64,000 bases of DNA from Mesorhizobium sp. Root102. Lineage in GTDB: Bacteria > Pseudomonadota > Alphaproteobacteria > Rhizobiales > Rhizobiaceae. The stretch lies in assembly GCF_001425625.1 (NCBI RefSeq), contig NZ_LMCP01000011.1, forward strand, positions 40,559 to 104,558, read 5' to 3'. This document shows positions 35,081 through 44,778 of this stretch, one piece after another. The translations under genes and the position numbers were made by a program. The first letter of the stretch is position 1. Each line of letters opens with the position of its first letter. The notes under the pieces were generated by a model. It was not told the DNA's origin. It saw only the letters and a list, made by a program, of their open reading frames with translations, and did not search any database.

Positions 35081-35989
35081 CTATGCATCGGGGCGACTGG
35101 GCATCATGCTCGCCTTGATCCATGTTCTGAAGGCCGAAAGGTTTGTCTCGCTCCAACGATTGGGCAACGCCAGAAGATAGTAGCCACCGAGACTGATGTT
35201 GGTGGCAAAAAGCTCCACCAGTCGGCCCGCCGCAATGTCAGCACCTGCATTGAGAGGCGTCGCCAAAGCGACGCCCTGATCGGTAAGCGCGGCATCGAGC
35301 CCCAGATTAGCGTTCCAAAGTCTGGGGCCGGAGAGCTGATTTTTTGGATCGTGTCCAACCGCCGCGAACCAGTCCAGCCATTGCTGCCGGCTTTCTTCGT
35401 GTATCAGAGGAACCCGGGAGAGATCTGCGGGAGATCGGACAGTGGGATTGCTTGAAATCCACGCCGGGCTGGCAACAGGAAACATCCGGGGTTGAACGAG
35501 CGGGACGGCACCGACGGGCAAATCCTCCATGTTCCCAAACCCGATCATGACGTCTGCCTCCGATCGCGCGAGATCCGGCGCCTTGTCGGAGGCACGCAGT
35601 ACAATTTCGACGCCAGGCAACAGGCTTTCAATCTGGGAAAGGCGCGGCGTAAGCCATCGTGTCGCAAGACCAGGCATGCACCAGATACGCAAAGTGCCCC
35701 TTCGCGAGGTAGCGCGCAGATTGTCAGCTGCACCCGAGATCAGGCCGAAAGCCTGCGTCACCGCCCCCTGAAAATGATGCCCATCTCGCGTGAGGGAGAT
35801 TCCGCGCGGCCCTGCCAAAACAAGTTTCACTCCAAGCCAGGCTTCCAGGTTCTTCATGTGCCGGCTCACCACCGTGTGACTGAGCCCAATGTCCTGCCCG
35901 GCCTTTCGCATGCTCCCCATTCGGGCGACGGCTTCGAACGCCCTGACCATCCCGAGGGGAGGCAAGCGCGCCGCCTTCTTTCGTATCAT
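35081..35989 (-). CDS. LysR-family transcriptional regulator
   Basis: 302 residues from the ATG before IRKKAARLPPL; the frame continues 49 codons upstream but LysR proteins begin here. Residues 12-70 form the winged helix (MVRAFEAVARMGSMRKAGQDIGLSHTVVSRHMKNLE). An effector domain of the GcvA-like group follows (TLRIWCMPGLATRWLTPRL). It is divergent from the GabT/GabD pair across 146 bases. Two copies of AAATTGCA(C/G)CG lie in that gap (36044-36054 and 36100-36110), possible binding sites. It likely controls gabT-gabD. Confidence 0.93.
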   Translation of the reverse strand: MIRKKAARLPPLGMVRAFEAVARMGSMRKAGQDIGLSHTVVSRHMKNLEAWLGVKLVLAGPRGISLTRDGHHFQGAVTQAFGLISGAADNLRATSRRGTLRIWCMPGLATRWLTPRLSQIESLLPGVEIVLRASDKAPDLARSEADVMIGFGNMEDLPVGAVPLVQPRMFPVASPAWISSNPTVRSPADLSRVPLIHEESRQQWLDWFAAVGHDPKNQLSGPRLWNANLGLDAALTDQGVALATPLNAGADIAAGRLVELFATNISLGGYYLLALPNRWSETNLSAFRTWIKASMMPSRPDA

Positions 35990-36135
35990 GCCCGTCACGC
36001 CAGATTCCAAGTTCGACCAATTTCCGCTCAAGTCGTGGATACGAAATTGCACCGCTGTGGGCAAGATAATCAAATACCCTGACCTGCTGCGCAACGGGTA
36101 AATTGCAGCGTATTCGACCAGGATTGGAGCGCTCA

Positions 36136-37416
36136 ATGACCAGTAACGATTCGCTGCTGCAGCGGCGCATGTCGGCCGTGCCGCGGGGCGTGGGAAACGC
36201 GTTTCCGATCTTCGCGGCTCGCGCTGAGGGCTCGGAGATCTGGGACGTGGAAGGCAAGCGTTACGTCGATTTTGCCGGCGGTATCGCGGTGGTCAACACC
36301 GGTCACCGGCATCCGAAAGTTATAGCGGCGGTCCGTGATCAGCTCGACAACTACACCCACACCGCTTTTCAGGTGATGCCTTACGAGCCCTATATCGAGC
36401 TGGCCGAGCGGCTCAATGCGCTCGCGCCATTCGAAAACGAAGCCAAGACCATATTATTCTCGACAGGCGCGGAGGCAGTCGAGAACGCTATCAAGATCGC
36501 TCGTGCGCATACCGGCCGCCCCGGCGTCATCGCCTTTACCGGCGCATTTCACGGGCGCACCATGCTGACCATGTCGCTCACCGGCAAAGTGGCTCCCTAT
36601 CGCAAGAAATTCGGAATTGGTGTGCCTGGCGTCTACCACTTGCCCTTCCCGTCGCAGGGCGTTTCCGTGAATGAGACCCTGCGAGCGTTGGAATTTCTGT
36701 TTCGCGCTGACATCGAGCCCACGCAGGTCGCGGCAATCATAATCGAGCCAGTGCAGGGCGAGGGTGGTTTCCACCCCGTGCCGAACGAACTCATGGAGGC
36801 GTTGCGCAGGCTCTGCGACCAGCACGGCATTGTCCTGATTGCAGACGAGATTCAGACCGGTTTTGCCCGCACCGGAAAGATGTTCGGCATCGAGAACACT
36901 GGCGTCGAACCCGACCTCATCACCGTGGCGAAGTCTCTCGCCGGTGGCTTTCCGTTGTCCGGCGTTATCGGCAAATCGGAAATCATGGATGCTGCCGAGG
37001 CCGGTGGACTCGGTGGCACCTACGCCGGCAGCCCGATAGCTTGCGCGGCCGCACTCGCCGTGTTGGACGTGATTGCGGAAGAAAAGCTGATTGACCGTTC
37101 CAACGCCGTCGGCCAGACGATCAAGGCCGCGGTGGCCAAGGCCGCCCAACGCAATGATACGGTGGCGATTGCAGGTCTTCGCGGCCCCGGCGCCATGGTT
37201 GCCTTCGACATTGTCAAAGCGCGCGGCAGCGACGAGCCGGACGCCGACGCCACCAAGAGGGTGATCCAGGCGGCGATCGCCGACGGACTTGTTCTGCTTT
37301 CTTGCGGCGTACACGGCAACACCATCCGCATTCTGGTGCCTCTCAACGTTCCTGAAGCTGTGCTCCATGAGGGCCTGGTCTCGCTTGAAAAGGCGCTTGT
37401 GGCGGCCAACGCCTAG
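36136..37416 (+). CDS. gabT: 4-aminobutyrate (or similar omega-amino acid) aminotransferase
   Basis: 426 residues, class III aminotransferase from the ATG (TTG at 36103 is possible but gives a non-family extension). GAEAVENAIKIARAHTGRPG, FHGRTMLTMSLTGK, IIEPVQGEGGFHPVP, the cofactor aspartate in LIADEIQTGFARTGKMF and the PLP lysine in TVAKSLAGGFPLSGV (near residue 268) are all typical of GabT. It moves the amino group of GABA or 5-aminovalerate to 2-oxoglutarate. The dehydrogenase needed next starts nine bases later, so they form an operon. Confidence 0.92.
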   Translation: MTSNDSLLQRRMSAVPRGVGNAFPIFAARAEGSEIWDVEGKRYVDFAGGIAVVNTGHRHPKVIAAVRDQLDNYTHTAFQVMPYEPYIELAERLNALAPFENEAKTILFSTGAEAVENAIKIARAHTGRPGVIAFTGAFHGRTMLTMSLTGKVAPYRKKFGIGVPGVYHLPFPSQGVSVNETLRALEFLFRADIEPTQVAAIIIEPVQGEGGFHPVPNELMEALRRLCDQHGIVLIADEIQTGFARTGKMFGIENTGVEPDLITVAKSLAGGFPLSGVIGKSEIMDAAEAGGLGGTYAGSPIACAAALAVLDVIAEEKLIDRSNAVGQTIKAAVAKAAQRNDTVAIAGLRGPGAMVAFDIVKARGSDEPDADATKRVIQAAIADGLVLLSCGVHGNTIRILVPLNVPEAVLHEGLVSLEKALVAANA

Positions 37417-37425
37417 GCAGCTGAA

Positions 37426-38877
37426 ATGCAGGACCTTAATCATAGCGGCTTGCTGAAGTTCCAGGCTTTCCTGGACGGGGAGTTCGTCGGCGTCGGCCAG
37501 ACGCCCGTGGTGAATCCAGCCACCGGAGAGACGGTGGGCCTGGTGCCTAACTTTGGGGCGGCAGAAGCCGTTGCAGCTGTTGAGGCAGCCGCGAAGGCTT
37601 TTCACCCTTGGGCTCGGCTCACCGCGAAGGAGCGCAGTTGGTTCCTGCGGCGCTGGTTCGACCTCATCGTCGAAAACAGGACGGGTCTGGCAGCCATCCT
37701 AACCAGTGAGCAGGGAAAGCCGCTTGCCGAGTCGCTGGGCGAGATCGACTACGCTGCGTCTTATATCGAGTTTTACGCAGAAGAAGCTAAAAGGGTTTCC
37801 GGCGAGATTCTCGCCTCTCACCGGGCCGACGCCCGCCTGCTTGTCCTGCGCCAACCCATCGGCGTGGTTGCAGCGATCACGCCTTGGAATTTTCCGGCTG
37901 CCATGATCACACGAAAGATCGCGCCGGCTCTGGCTGCTGGCTGCAGCGTGGTTGTGAAGCCGGCGCCCGAGACGCCGTTGACGGCCCTGGCACTTGCTGA
38001 ATTGGCAAGGCGCGCTGGCTTCCCTGCGGGTGTCTTCAACGTTCTCACTGGCGACGCAGTCGCGATCGGCGGCGTGCTGACCTCTCATCCTAAGGTGCGG
38101 GTCGTCAGTTTCACTGGTTCGACCGAGGTCGGGAAGCTGTTGGCGCGCCAAGGCGCTGGTACGCTGAAGAAGATGGCGCTGGAACTGGGCGGCAACGCGC
38201 CCTTCATCGTCTTCGACGACGGCGATCTTGACGCAGCGGTTGTTGGCGCCATTCAGTCGAAGTTCCGCAACATGGGCCAGACCTGCGTCTGCACCAACCG
38301 CATCTACCTGCAGTCGGGCATCCATGACGCTTTTGTCGAGAAACTGGTCGTCGAAGTTCAGAAGCTCATCGTCGGCAACGGGTTCGATAAGGGGGTCACT
38401 CAAGGCCCCCTGATCACCGAGGATGCGGTGCGCAAGGTCGAAAGCCACATCGACGATGCCGTGGCTGGGGGGGCGTCCATTGTGCTGGGCGGCAAACGGC
38501 ACGCGCTCGGCCGAACCTTCTTCGAGCCGACAGTGCTCACAGGCGTCAACGGTGACATGGCCGTGGCGCGCGAGGAGACTTTTGGGCCCTTGGCGCCGGT
38601 TTTCCGCTTCGAGCATGAAAGCGAGGTCATTGAGGCCGCGAACGCCGTAGAGACTGGCCTTGCCGCCTATTTCTACTCGAGGGACGCCGCCCGTATCTTC
38701 CGCGTCATGGAGCGGCTGGAATACGGCATGGTTGGCGTCAATACCGGCCTGATTTCGACCGAGCTCGCGCCGTTCGGCGGCGTCAAAGAAAGCGGCAATT
38801 CGCGCGAAGGCTCACATCACGGCATGAACGAGTTCCTGGAGTTGAAATATTCCTGCATTGGCAATCTTTCTTCGTAA
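37426..38877 (+). CDS. gabD: Succinate-semialdehyde dehydrogenase
   Basis: 483 residues, full-length aldehyde dehydrogenase. VVNPATGE, ITPWNFPAAMITRKIAPALAAGC, FTGSTEVG, the general-base Glu in LELGGNAPFIV (near residue 255) and the nucleophilic Cys in MGQTCVCTNR (near residue 288) are in place; the double Cys (CVC) is characteristic of GabD. YGMVGVNTGLIS and FGGVKESGNSREG close the chain. It oxidises succinate semialdehyde, or glutarate semialdehyde, using NAD(P)+. Confidence 0.93.
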   Translation: MQDLNHSGLLKFQAFLDGEFVGVGQTPVVNPATGETVGLVPNFGAAEAVAAVEAAAKAFHPWARLTAKERSWFLRRWFDLIVENRTGLAAILTSEQGKPLAESLGEIDYAASYIEFYAEEAKRVSGEILASHRADARLLVLRQPIGVVAAITPWNFPAAMITRKIAPALAAGCSVVVKPAPETPLTALALAELARRAGFPAGVFNVLTGDAVAIGGVLTSHPKVRVVSFTGSTEVGKLLARQGAGTLKKMALELGGNAPFIVFDDGDLDAAVVGAIQSKFRNMGQTCVCTNRIYLQSGIHDAFVEKLVVEVQKLIVGNGFDKGVTQGPLITEDAVRKVESHIDDAVAGGASIVLGGKRHALGRTFFEPTVLTGVNGDMAVAREETFGPLAPVFRFEHESEVIEAANAVETGLAAYFYSRDAARIFRVMERLEYGMVGVNTGLISTELAPFGGVKESGNSREGSHHGMNEFLELKYSCIGNLSS

Positions 38878-38957
38878 GCCCGCTGCACGCTTGGCGTAGA
38901 ACCGTGCTCTCATGGACGGTTGGTCATTCCCATGGCCAAGACCGGCTTCTTCAGTCT

Positions 38958-39095
38958 GCTCGTCCAATATTGAAGCTCGGTGGGTGCTCGTCCCGGAACC
39001 GCTCCATGACCATCGTCTTGCCCGTGCCGCTGTCGCCGCAGATCGCGACCGAGGGCATGCGCGCCGAGACGGTCACCTCGTCTTTGTCTGCTGAG
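38958..39095 (-). pseudogene. TniB transposition ATPase fragment
   Basis: On the minus strand RMPSVAICGDSGTGKTMVMERF, then RDEHPPSF, is the Walker A region of TniB, the AAA+ target-selection protein of Tn5053/Tn402-type transposons. Only about 45 residues remain. Sequence on both sides has no TniA, TniQ or resolvase part, so this is a relic. It lies between the gabTD operon and the peptide-transport module. Confidence 0.7.
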
Positions 39096-39356
39096 TGGCA
39101 GGCTGCTCTGACACGAGAGAGCCTGAATGATCGGCATGCTAAACAGCCGACCAGAGCCTATCGAAATTTTATCGCAATGCCACTTGTATGTAAAAGATTT
39201 TTGACATAGCGTTTGATTAATCACAACAAAGAGGGGCGTGGCGAGTGACTGCCGCCTTGCAATATTGAATTCAGATGCGGTGCAGTAATGCCGGGCGCCC
39301 TGCCGTTTTCAATAATGCGGGGCTGAGAGATATTCATTCGCGCAGCTGTGGTGCCG
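39096..39356. other. AT-richer intergenic stretch before the peptide importer
   Basis: From about 39160 the sequence becomes AT-rich (TTTTATCGCAATG, AAAAGATTTTTGACATAGCGTTTGATTAATCAC). TTGACA at 39200-39205 could be the -35 of a promoter for the importer genes, although no convincing -10 follows at normal spacing by eye. No further transposon part was recognised. Confidence 0.35.
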
Positions 39357-40349
39357 ATGCGAAAAGCTCTAAAATCATTACATCCTGTCGTGCGGCTGTT
39401 GATCGCCCGGTTCGGCATGGGCTTGCTGACGCTGCTAGCTGTGTCGATCGTTATTTTTTCCGGGATAAAGCTTCTACCGGGCGACTTCGCCGAAGCTACG
39501 CTTGGGCAAAATGTGACCCCCCAGGTAGCCGCTGAGCTGCGAACCGCGCTGGGTCTGGACCAGCCGGCGATCATGGCCTATTGGCACTGGCTGACCGGCG
39601 TCATTCGAGGTGACTTCGGCACTTCGTTTGCCGGTTTGGGCTCAGGCGATAGTCGGCCGGTTGCCGCATTGATCCTGCCAAGATTGAGCAATACGGCGTT
39701 TCTGGCCACTGTGACAGCAGTGACAGCTGTCCCTATTGCAGTGGTTCTCGGCGTGCTTACGGCTCTATATCGAAACACGGTTTTTGATCGGACCGTCAAT
39801 TTCATGTCGCTTGGAGCGGTCTCGCTTCCCGAATTTTTCATTGCCTACGTTCTTGTACTCTTGTTCTCAGTAATCTGGCCCCTGTTTCCGGCTATTGCGA
39901 ATATCTCGCCATCGATGCCATTTTCAGGCAGGCTAACTGCAAGTGTACTGCCATCAATGACATTGACGTTTGTGATCATGGCTCAAATGCTAAGGATGAC
40001 GCGTGCCGCAATTATCGGCGTTTTGTCGGCTCCTTTTATCGAAATGGCTACACTGAAGGGGCAGTCGAAGTGGCGGATTATCATCGTTCACGCCTTGCCC
40101 AACGCAATCGCGCCCATAGTAACGGTCGTAGCATTTAACCTCGCCTACCTGGTTGCCGGGGTCGTGGTCGTGGAGTCGGTTTTTGTCTATCCGGGCGTCG
40201 GACAACTTATGGTCGACTCGGTTATGGCGAGAGACATCCCGGTCGTGCAGGCATGCGCCTTGATATTTGCGGCAGCCTATATCGGGTTGAACCTGCTCGC
40301 CGACATTGCGTCGATCGTGAGCAATCCAAGGCTGCTGTATCCCCGCTGA
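39357..40349 (+). CDS. Peptide-type ABC importer permease, DppB family
   Basis: About 330 residues; GTG codons at 39348 and 39351 are alternative starts and no strong ribosome-binding site decides. Six membrane segments, an N-terminal helix (LTLLAVSIVIFSGIKLLPGDFA) and periplasmic LRTALGLDQPAIMAYWHWL are typical of the DppB/OppB half. The EAA coupling loop reads MATLKGQSKWRIIIVHALPNAIAPIV. It works with the DppC-type permease starting 19 bases later. Confidence 0.92.
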   Translation: MRKALKSLHPVVRLLIARFGMGLLTLLAVSIVIFSGIKLLPGDFAEATLGQNVTPQVAAELRTALGLDQPAIMAYWHWLTGVIRGDFGTSFAGLGSGDSRPVAALILPRLSNTAFLATVTAVTAVPIAVVLGVLTALYRNTVFDRTVNFMSLGAVSLPEFFIAYVLVLLFSVIWPLFPAIANISPSMPFSGRLTASVLPSMTLTFVIMAQMLRMTRAAIIGVLSAPFIEMATLKGQSKWRIIIVHALPNAIAPIVTVVAFNLAYLVAGVVVVESVFVYPGVGQLMVDSVMARDIPVVQACALIFAAAYIGLNLLADIASIVSNPRLLYPR

Positions 40350-40368
40350 AACCATATTGGAAAAATCG

Positions 40369-41217
40369 ATGAGATTCAGTGGAAAACTACGAGCTGCGCC
40401 AATTTCGGTAAAAGTAAGCCTGCTCGTTATCGCAGCCTATGTCGTTGTTGCTGTCTTTGCTCAATATCTCGCACCTTATGCGCAGGACCAGATTATCGGC
40501 GATGGGCTAGCGCCCTGGTCGAGTGTGAACTGGTTGGGCACCGACGATCTTGGCCGTGACGTCTATTCAAGGCTCATCTACGGGGCACAAAACACACTTG
40601 GAATAGCATTCAGCGCGACCGTCATCGCCTTTACCCTTGGTGGCTCGCTGGGGATTGCCGCCGCGATCGTCGGGGGGTGGGGGGACGAAATTCTAAGCCG
40701 TATCGTCGACGTGATGATGGCGATCCCTGGGCTTATCTTCTCGTTGATGCTGATGTCGATCCTTGGCTCAAGCGTAACCAACATCATTCTTATAATTTCA
40801 GTCATTTATTCCACGCGCGTATTTCGTCTGGCACGCTCGGTGGCCATGAACATCGTCGTAATGGAGTACGTTGAGTTCGCGAAATTGCGCGGCGAAAAGA
40901 TAGGCTGGCTGATGATGCGCGAGGTTCTTCCGAACATCGTTGCGCCTCTGCTGGCCGAATTCGGTCTACGGTTCTGTTTTGTTTTCCTCAATATCGCAGC
41001 ATTGTCGTTCCTCGGCGTCGGCATACAGCCGCCGGCCGCAGACTGGGGATCGATGGTTCGCGAGAGTGCTTCCATGATCTCGTTCGCACGAGACGATTTC
41101 CAGGCCGCGGCCATGCCACTAATGCCAGCGCTTGCGATCGCTGCTTTGAGCATCGCGGTGAATTTCGTTGTCGACTGGGTTTTACATCTGAGCAGCGGGC
41201 TGAAAAATGATGGATGA
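40369..41217 (+). CDS. Peptide-type ABC importer permease, DppC family
   Basis: 282 residues from the ATG after GGAAAAA; a TTG four codons upstream is weaker. HWLGTD-type motif appears as NWLGTDDLGRDVYSRLIYGAQNTL, the DppC hallmark, and the EAA loop is EFAKLRGEKIGWLMMREVLPNIVAPLL. ALSFLGVGIQPPAADWGSM is a second signature. It overlaps the ATPase gene by 11 bases. Confidence 0.93.
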   Translation: MRFSGKLRAAPISVKVSLLVIAAYVVVAVFAQYLAPYAQDQIIGDGLAPWSSVNWLGTDDLGRDVYSRLIYGAQNTLGIAFSATVIAFTLGGSLGIAAAIVGGWGDEILSRIVDVMMAIPGLIFSLMLMSILGSSVTNIILIISVIYSTRVFRLARSVAMNIVVMEYVEFAKLRGEKIGWLMMREVLPNIVAPLLAEFGLRFCFVFLNIAALSFLGVGIQPPAADWGSMVRESASMISFARDDFQAAAMPLMPALAIAALSIAVNFVVDWVLHLSSGLKNDG

Positions 41218-42841
41218 AGCAAATACGTCCGATATCATCCTGCAGATGAAGGATTTGAAGATCGAGGCGACGACCGGTTCAGGATGGACGCGCGTTGTTG
41301 ATGGGATTGACCTATACCTTCGCCGGGGTGAAGTGCTGGGCCTGATCGGAGAAAGCGGCGCCGGCAAGTCGACACTGGGTTTGGCGGCGCTCGGATTTGT
41401 TCGCCCTGGTTGCAGATTTGCGGGCGGCAGTGTCCATCTCGGGGGCATCGAGCTCACTGCCTCGGATGAAAACGTCTTGAGGTCGTTGCGCGGACTACGC
41501 GTCGCATACGTCGCGCAAAGCGCATCCGCAGCCTTCAATCCTGCTCATCGGCTGCTTGACCAAACCATCGAAACCGCGGTCGTAGCGCGAATGATGACGT
41601 CTGAGACGGCAAAGGATGCTGCCGAAACGCTGTACCAGGCGCTGAGGCTAACAGACCCGAAGCGCATCGGATTGCGGTTCCCGCACCAGGTTTCCGGCGG
41701 GCAGCTGCAGCGCGTGATAACGGCCATGGCAATGATCTGCAAGCCGGACGTAATTGTTTTCGATGAACCAACAACGGCGTTAGACGTAACGACGCAAATC
41801 GAGGTTTTGGCTTCCATAAGAGATGCCGTTTCGTCCCTGGGAACAGCCGCGATATATATCACTCACGACCTAGCTGTTGTGGCTCAGATGGCTCACCGCA
41901 TTATGGTGCTACGTCACGGAAAGCTAGTGGAAGAGGCTGATACCCGTCAAATGCTCTCCGCGCCGCAGGAGCAATACACCAAGTCACTTTGGGCCGTAAG
42001 AGCGTTTCGAACCGAGACGAAGCCGGCTGTACCACCCGGGCAAGTGCCGCTGATCAGGGTGAAGAACATTGACGCGTACTATGGTTCGGTCCAGGTTCTT
42101 TCCGGCATAAACATTGATTTTCCGAAAGGCAGGACAGTTGCTATTGTCGGGGAATCCGGATCTGGAAAATCGACCCTGGGTCGGGTTGTCTCGGGTCTTC
42201 TCAAGCCAACAGCTGGAAAAGTACAGATGTCTGGTTCCCCGTTACCAGACCACTATCGTCACAGATCGGCGGATCAACTACGCAGCATCCAGATTATCTA
42301 TCAGATGGCCGACACCGCACTTAATCCGCGCCAAAGGATCAGGGAGATAGTTGGCAGGCCGCTAAGATTTTACCAGGGTCTACGTGGGCGTGAGAAGGAT
42401 CTCAAAATTCGGGAGATCATGACCGACATCGAATTGGATCCAGACAAGTTCATAGACCGTTTTCCATCCGAATTGTCTGGTGGACAGAAACAACGCATCG
42501 GGATCGCCCGGGCGCTCGCCGCCGACCCCGAGTTCATAATCTGCGATGAGGTGACCAGCGCCCTGGATCAGCTAGTAGCGGAAGGTATGCTGAAAATGCT
42601 GGTCGAGCTACAGCGAAAACGAAATCTTACCTACATGTATATCACTCATGATCTTTCGACGGTAAGAGCCATCGCCGATCACGTCGTGGTGATGGAGAAG
42701 GGCGTGGTCGTTGAGCAGGGCTCTCGCGACGCTGTTCTCAATGGTCCATCGGCTGACTATTCGAAGAAGCTTCTTTCGTCTGTGCCGGAAATGGATCCCA
42801 ACTGGCTTACCCGAGTACTGGACGCGAATGCGGTAGGCTAA
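41207..42841 (+). CDS. Peptide-type ABC importer ATPase with two nucleotide-binding domains
   Basis: 544 residues with two complete ATPase units in one chain, DppD-like then DppF-like. Unit 1 has [24 protein letters not shown] and [11 protein letters not shown]; unit 2 has GESGSGKST (near residue 320), [15 protein letters not shown] and [11 protein letters not shown], where Val replaces the usual Pro. It drives the peptide-type importer from the cytoplasmic side. A short inverted repeat (42828-42834 with 42841-42847) straddles the stop. Confidence 0.93.
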   Translation: MMDEANTSDIILQMKDLKIEATTGSGWTRVVDGIDLYLRRGEVLGLIGESGAGKSTLGLAALGFVRPGCRFAGGSVHLGGIELTASDENVLRSLRGLRVAYVAQSASAAFNPAHRLLDQTIETAVVARMMTSETAKDAAETLYQALRLTDPKRIGLRFPHQVSGGQLQRVITAMAMICKPDVIVFDEPTTALDVTTQIEVLASIRDAVSSLGTAAIYITHDLAVVAQMAHRIMVLRHGKLVEEADTRQMLSAPQEQYTKSLWAVRAFRTETKPAVPPGQVPLIRVKNIDAYYGSVQVLSGINIDFPKGRTVAIVGESGSGKSTLGRVVSGLLKPTAGKVQMSGSPLPDHYRHRSADQLRSIQIIYQMADTALNPRQRIREIVGRPLRFYQGLRGREKDLKIREIMTDIELDPDKFIDRFPSELSGGQKQRIGIARALAADPEFIICDEVTSALDQLVAEGMLKMLVELQRKRNLTYMYITHDLSTVRAIADHVVVMEKGVVVEQGSRDAVLNGPSADYSKKLLSSVPEMDPNWLTRVLDANAVG

Positions 42842-42847
42842 CCGCAT
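42828..42847 (+). other. Stem-loop across the stop codon of the ATPase gene
   Basis: ATGCGGT and ACCGCAT pair perfectly (7 bp) around a six-base loop that contains the stop codon. No U-run follows, though a second weak hairpin (CCGCA...TGCGG) comes next. It may attenuate between the transporter core and the downstream genes. I call it only a candidate. Confidence 0.35.
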
Positions 42848-42959
42848 CCGCTTTCTGCGGCCAAATGGCGCTATTTTGTTCGAAAACACCAGTTTCGCCG
42901 CATCTTGAGGATGCGAATGAAACGCGAATAACCGTGTCTGCCGTTTTCTGAGCATCAAA

Positions 42960-43017
42960 AGAGTGTAAATAATTTCGCGATTGTTGTTGAAAAAACTTTA
43001 CACTCTGGCATGATTAT
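42960..43017 (+). promoter_or_regulatory. Long-spaced perfect inverted repeat at the binding-protein promoter
   Basis: AGAGTGTAAA (42960-42969) and TTTACACTCT (42997-43006) are perfect 10-bp inverted copies with 27 bases between them, in an AT-rich stretch otherwise rare here. TTGAAA (42987-42992) and GATTAT (43012-43017) are a possible -35/-10 with long spacing. The arms look like two half-sites of a dimeric regulator. No regulator gene is adjacent. Confidence 0.6.
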
Positions 43018-43098
43018 CGCACCAATTTGGCCGCCACATTCTCAGACAGTCTGGCGTCGTTTTACCTCGCGTTCCCTTTAATTCCGGAGATTGACATC

Positions 43099-44700
43099 AT
43101 GGAAAAGTCAGCAGGCGACCGCAAATCAAGCGATCAGTTTCTCGGCTCGGGACTTTCTCGTCGAACATTTATGCAGACCGCACTGGCTGCAGGAATGTCG
43201 CTCTACGCTTCCGATCAGCTTTGGGCGCAACAGGTAGCGTCGACGCCACGTAAGGGAGGAACGTTGAGGCTTGTCTGCGACGGCGGCGGTGCGACCGACA
43301 CAATGGAGGGGAAGGCGTCTTCGGGCGCCGACCATATCACCTGTGTCCAGAGCTCTGTCTATGACACGCTTGTTTTTCCGACCGCCGAGGGATCTGTTCA
43401 ATCTAATCTGGCGGAAAGCTGGAGTTCATCGAGTGATGGGCGCACATGGGAGTTCAAACTCAAGAAAGGAGTGGAATTCCACAATGGCAAATCGCTGACC
43501 GCAAGTGATGTTGTCTGGTCATTGAGCCAGCATGCGGTGCCCGGCGCAAAGAATGGTGACGGACGAAATATTGTCGGGAACTTCGAGTCCATTCGCGCTG
43601 ATGACAGTAACACGGTGATTATCGTCCAAAAGGAGGCCAATCGCGACCTTCCAATCCAGTTGAGCGCTTACGCGCTGCTCGTTGCACCGGAGGGAACTGC
43701 AAACTGGAACGAGCCGGGTCGAGGCACGGGTCCTTACATGATCGAAAGCTTCGAGCCTGGTGTCCGGTTCATTGGTAAGAAGTTCCAGAACTTCCATCGA
43801 GAAGATCAGGGCTGGTTCGATTCCGTCGACGTTGGCTGCGTCCTCGAGTCTGCAACGCGAACGAATGCCCTTATGACCGGAGCTGCCGACGTGATCGGCA
43901 ATCCCGAGCCGAAGACTGCGAAGCGCCTTTCGAAAGTTGGCGGAAAAGTATTGGAGGTCGTTCCATCTGGACAGCATTTCTTGACGGCTATGCGTTGCGA
44001 CGCGGACCCGTTTACAAACGAAGATCTGCGGCTGGCGATAAAGTACGGCATCAAGCGACAGGAGATCGTCGATAAGGTATTGTACGGGTACGGATACGTT
44101 GGAAACGATCACCCCATCGGAAAAAATTACCAATACTATAACCCCGATCTTGAGCAGAGAGAATTCGATCCCGAGAAGGCTCGATTCCATGCGAAAAAGT
44201 CTGGTTACGGTGGTGGCGTATTGGAACTGAAGGTCAGTGATGGCATCGTCAGCGGATCGGTTGCTTACGGTCAGCTTATGCAGGCAACACTGCGTGATGT
44301 CGGCATAAATGTCGAAGTCAAGACCGTCCCTGCGGATGGGTACTTTTCGAACGTATGGCTGAAGACACCATGGTGTGCGTCCTATCAGAATCCGCGGCCG
44401 ACGGCAGATTGGATCTTGACGAACGGATACTCTTCGAAATCTCCGTTTAATGACTCCGGATTCAACAGCCCAGCCTTGGACAAGCTGCTTTCTTCCGCCC
44501 GTGGAGAGGCAGACGATCAGAAGCGTCGCCAGATGTATTACGAGGCACAAAGGATCGTCCGCGACGGTGCGGGCAATACCGTGTTGGCTTTTGCAAACTT
44601 CCTGATCGGCTCCACCGACCGGATGGGACATGGCCCGATCGGCGCTCAACGTCGTCTGGACGATGCCCGCCTCACGCGCAAATGGTGGTTCAAGACCTGA
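43099..44700 (+). CDS. Peptide/nickel-type periplasmic binding protein (SBP_bac_5), Tat signal
   Basis: 533 residues from the ATG nine bases after CGGAGA. A twin-arginine leader, SRRTFMQTALAAGMSLYASDQ, precedes a family 5 binding domain: KGGTLRL, SSVYDTLVF, LAESWSSSSDGRTWEFKLKKGVEFHNGKSL, GTGPYMIESFEPG and the closing lobe. It belongs with the permeases and ATPase upstream. Such proteins bind peptides, but also opines, sugars and organic acids, and the CoA-metabolism genes next to it argue against ordinary peptides. Confidence 0.93.
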   Translation: MEKSAGDRKSSDQFLGSGLSRRTFMQTALAAGMSLYASDQLWAQQVASTPRKGGTLRLVCDGGGATDTMEGKASSGADHITCVQSSVYDTLVFPTAEGSVQSNLAESWSSSSDGRTWEFKLKKGVEFHNGKSLTASDVVWSLSQHAVPGAKNGDGRNIVGNFESIRADDSNTVIIVQKEANRDLPIQLSAYALLVAPEGTANWNEPGRGTGPYMIESFEPGVRFIGKKFQNFHREDQGWFDSVDVGCVLESATRTNALMTGAADVIGNPEPKTAKRLSKVGGKVLEVVPSGQHFLTAMRCDADPFTNEDLRLAIKYGIKRQEIVDKVLYGYGYVGNDHPIGKNYQYYNPDLEQREFDPEKARFHAKKSGYGGGVLELKVSDGIVSGSVAYGQLMQATLRDVGINVEVKTVPADGYFSNVWLKTPWCASYQNPRPTADWILTNGYSSKSPFNDSGFNSPALDKLLSSARGEADDQKRRQMYYEAQRIVRDGAGNTVLAFANFLIGSTDRMGHGPIGAQRRLDDARLTRKWWFKT

Positions 44701-44778
44701 TCATGGCCTTTCGGGGGTGCGCTTTGGGTGCACTTCCGGGTCACTCCAACCGCTACACCGACAATGTGAGATAGCCCT

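Noticed and set aside
36454..37605. 383-codon open frame on the minus strand opposite gabT
   Set aside because: It lies wholly antisense to a well-conserved aminotransferase and its translation has no domain-like blocks. It is a product of high GC3 on the coding strand.
43519..44649. 376-codon minus-strand frame opposite the peptide-binding protein
   Set aside because: Shadow of a convincing SBP_bac_5 gene with a Tat signal; no start signal or family features.
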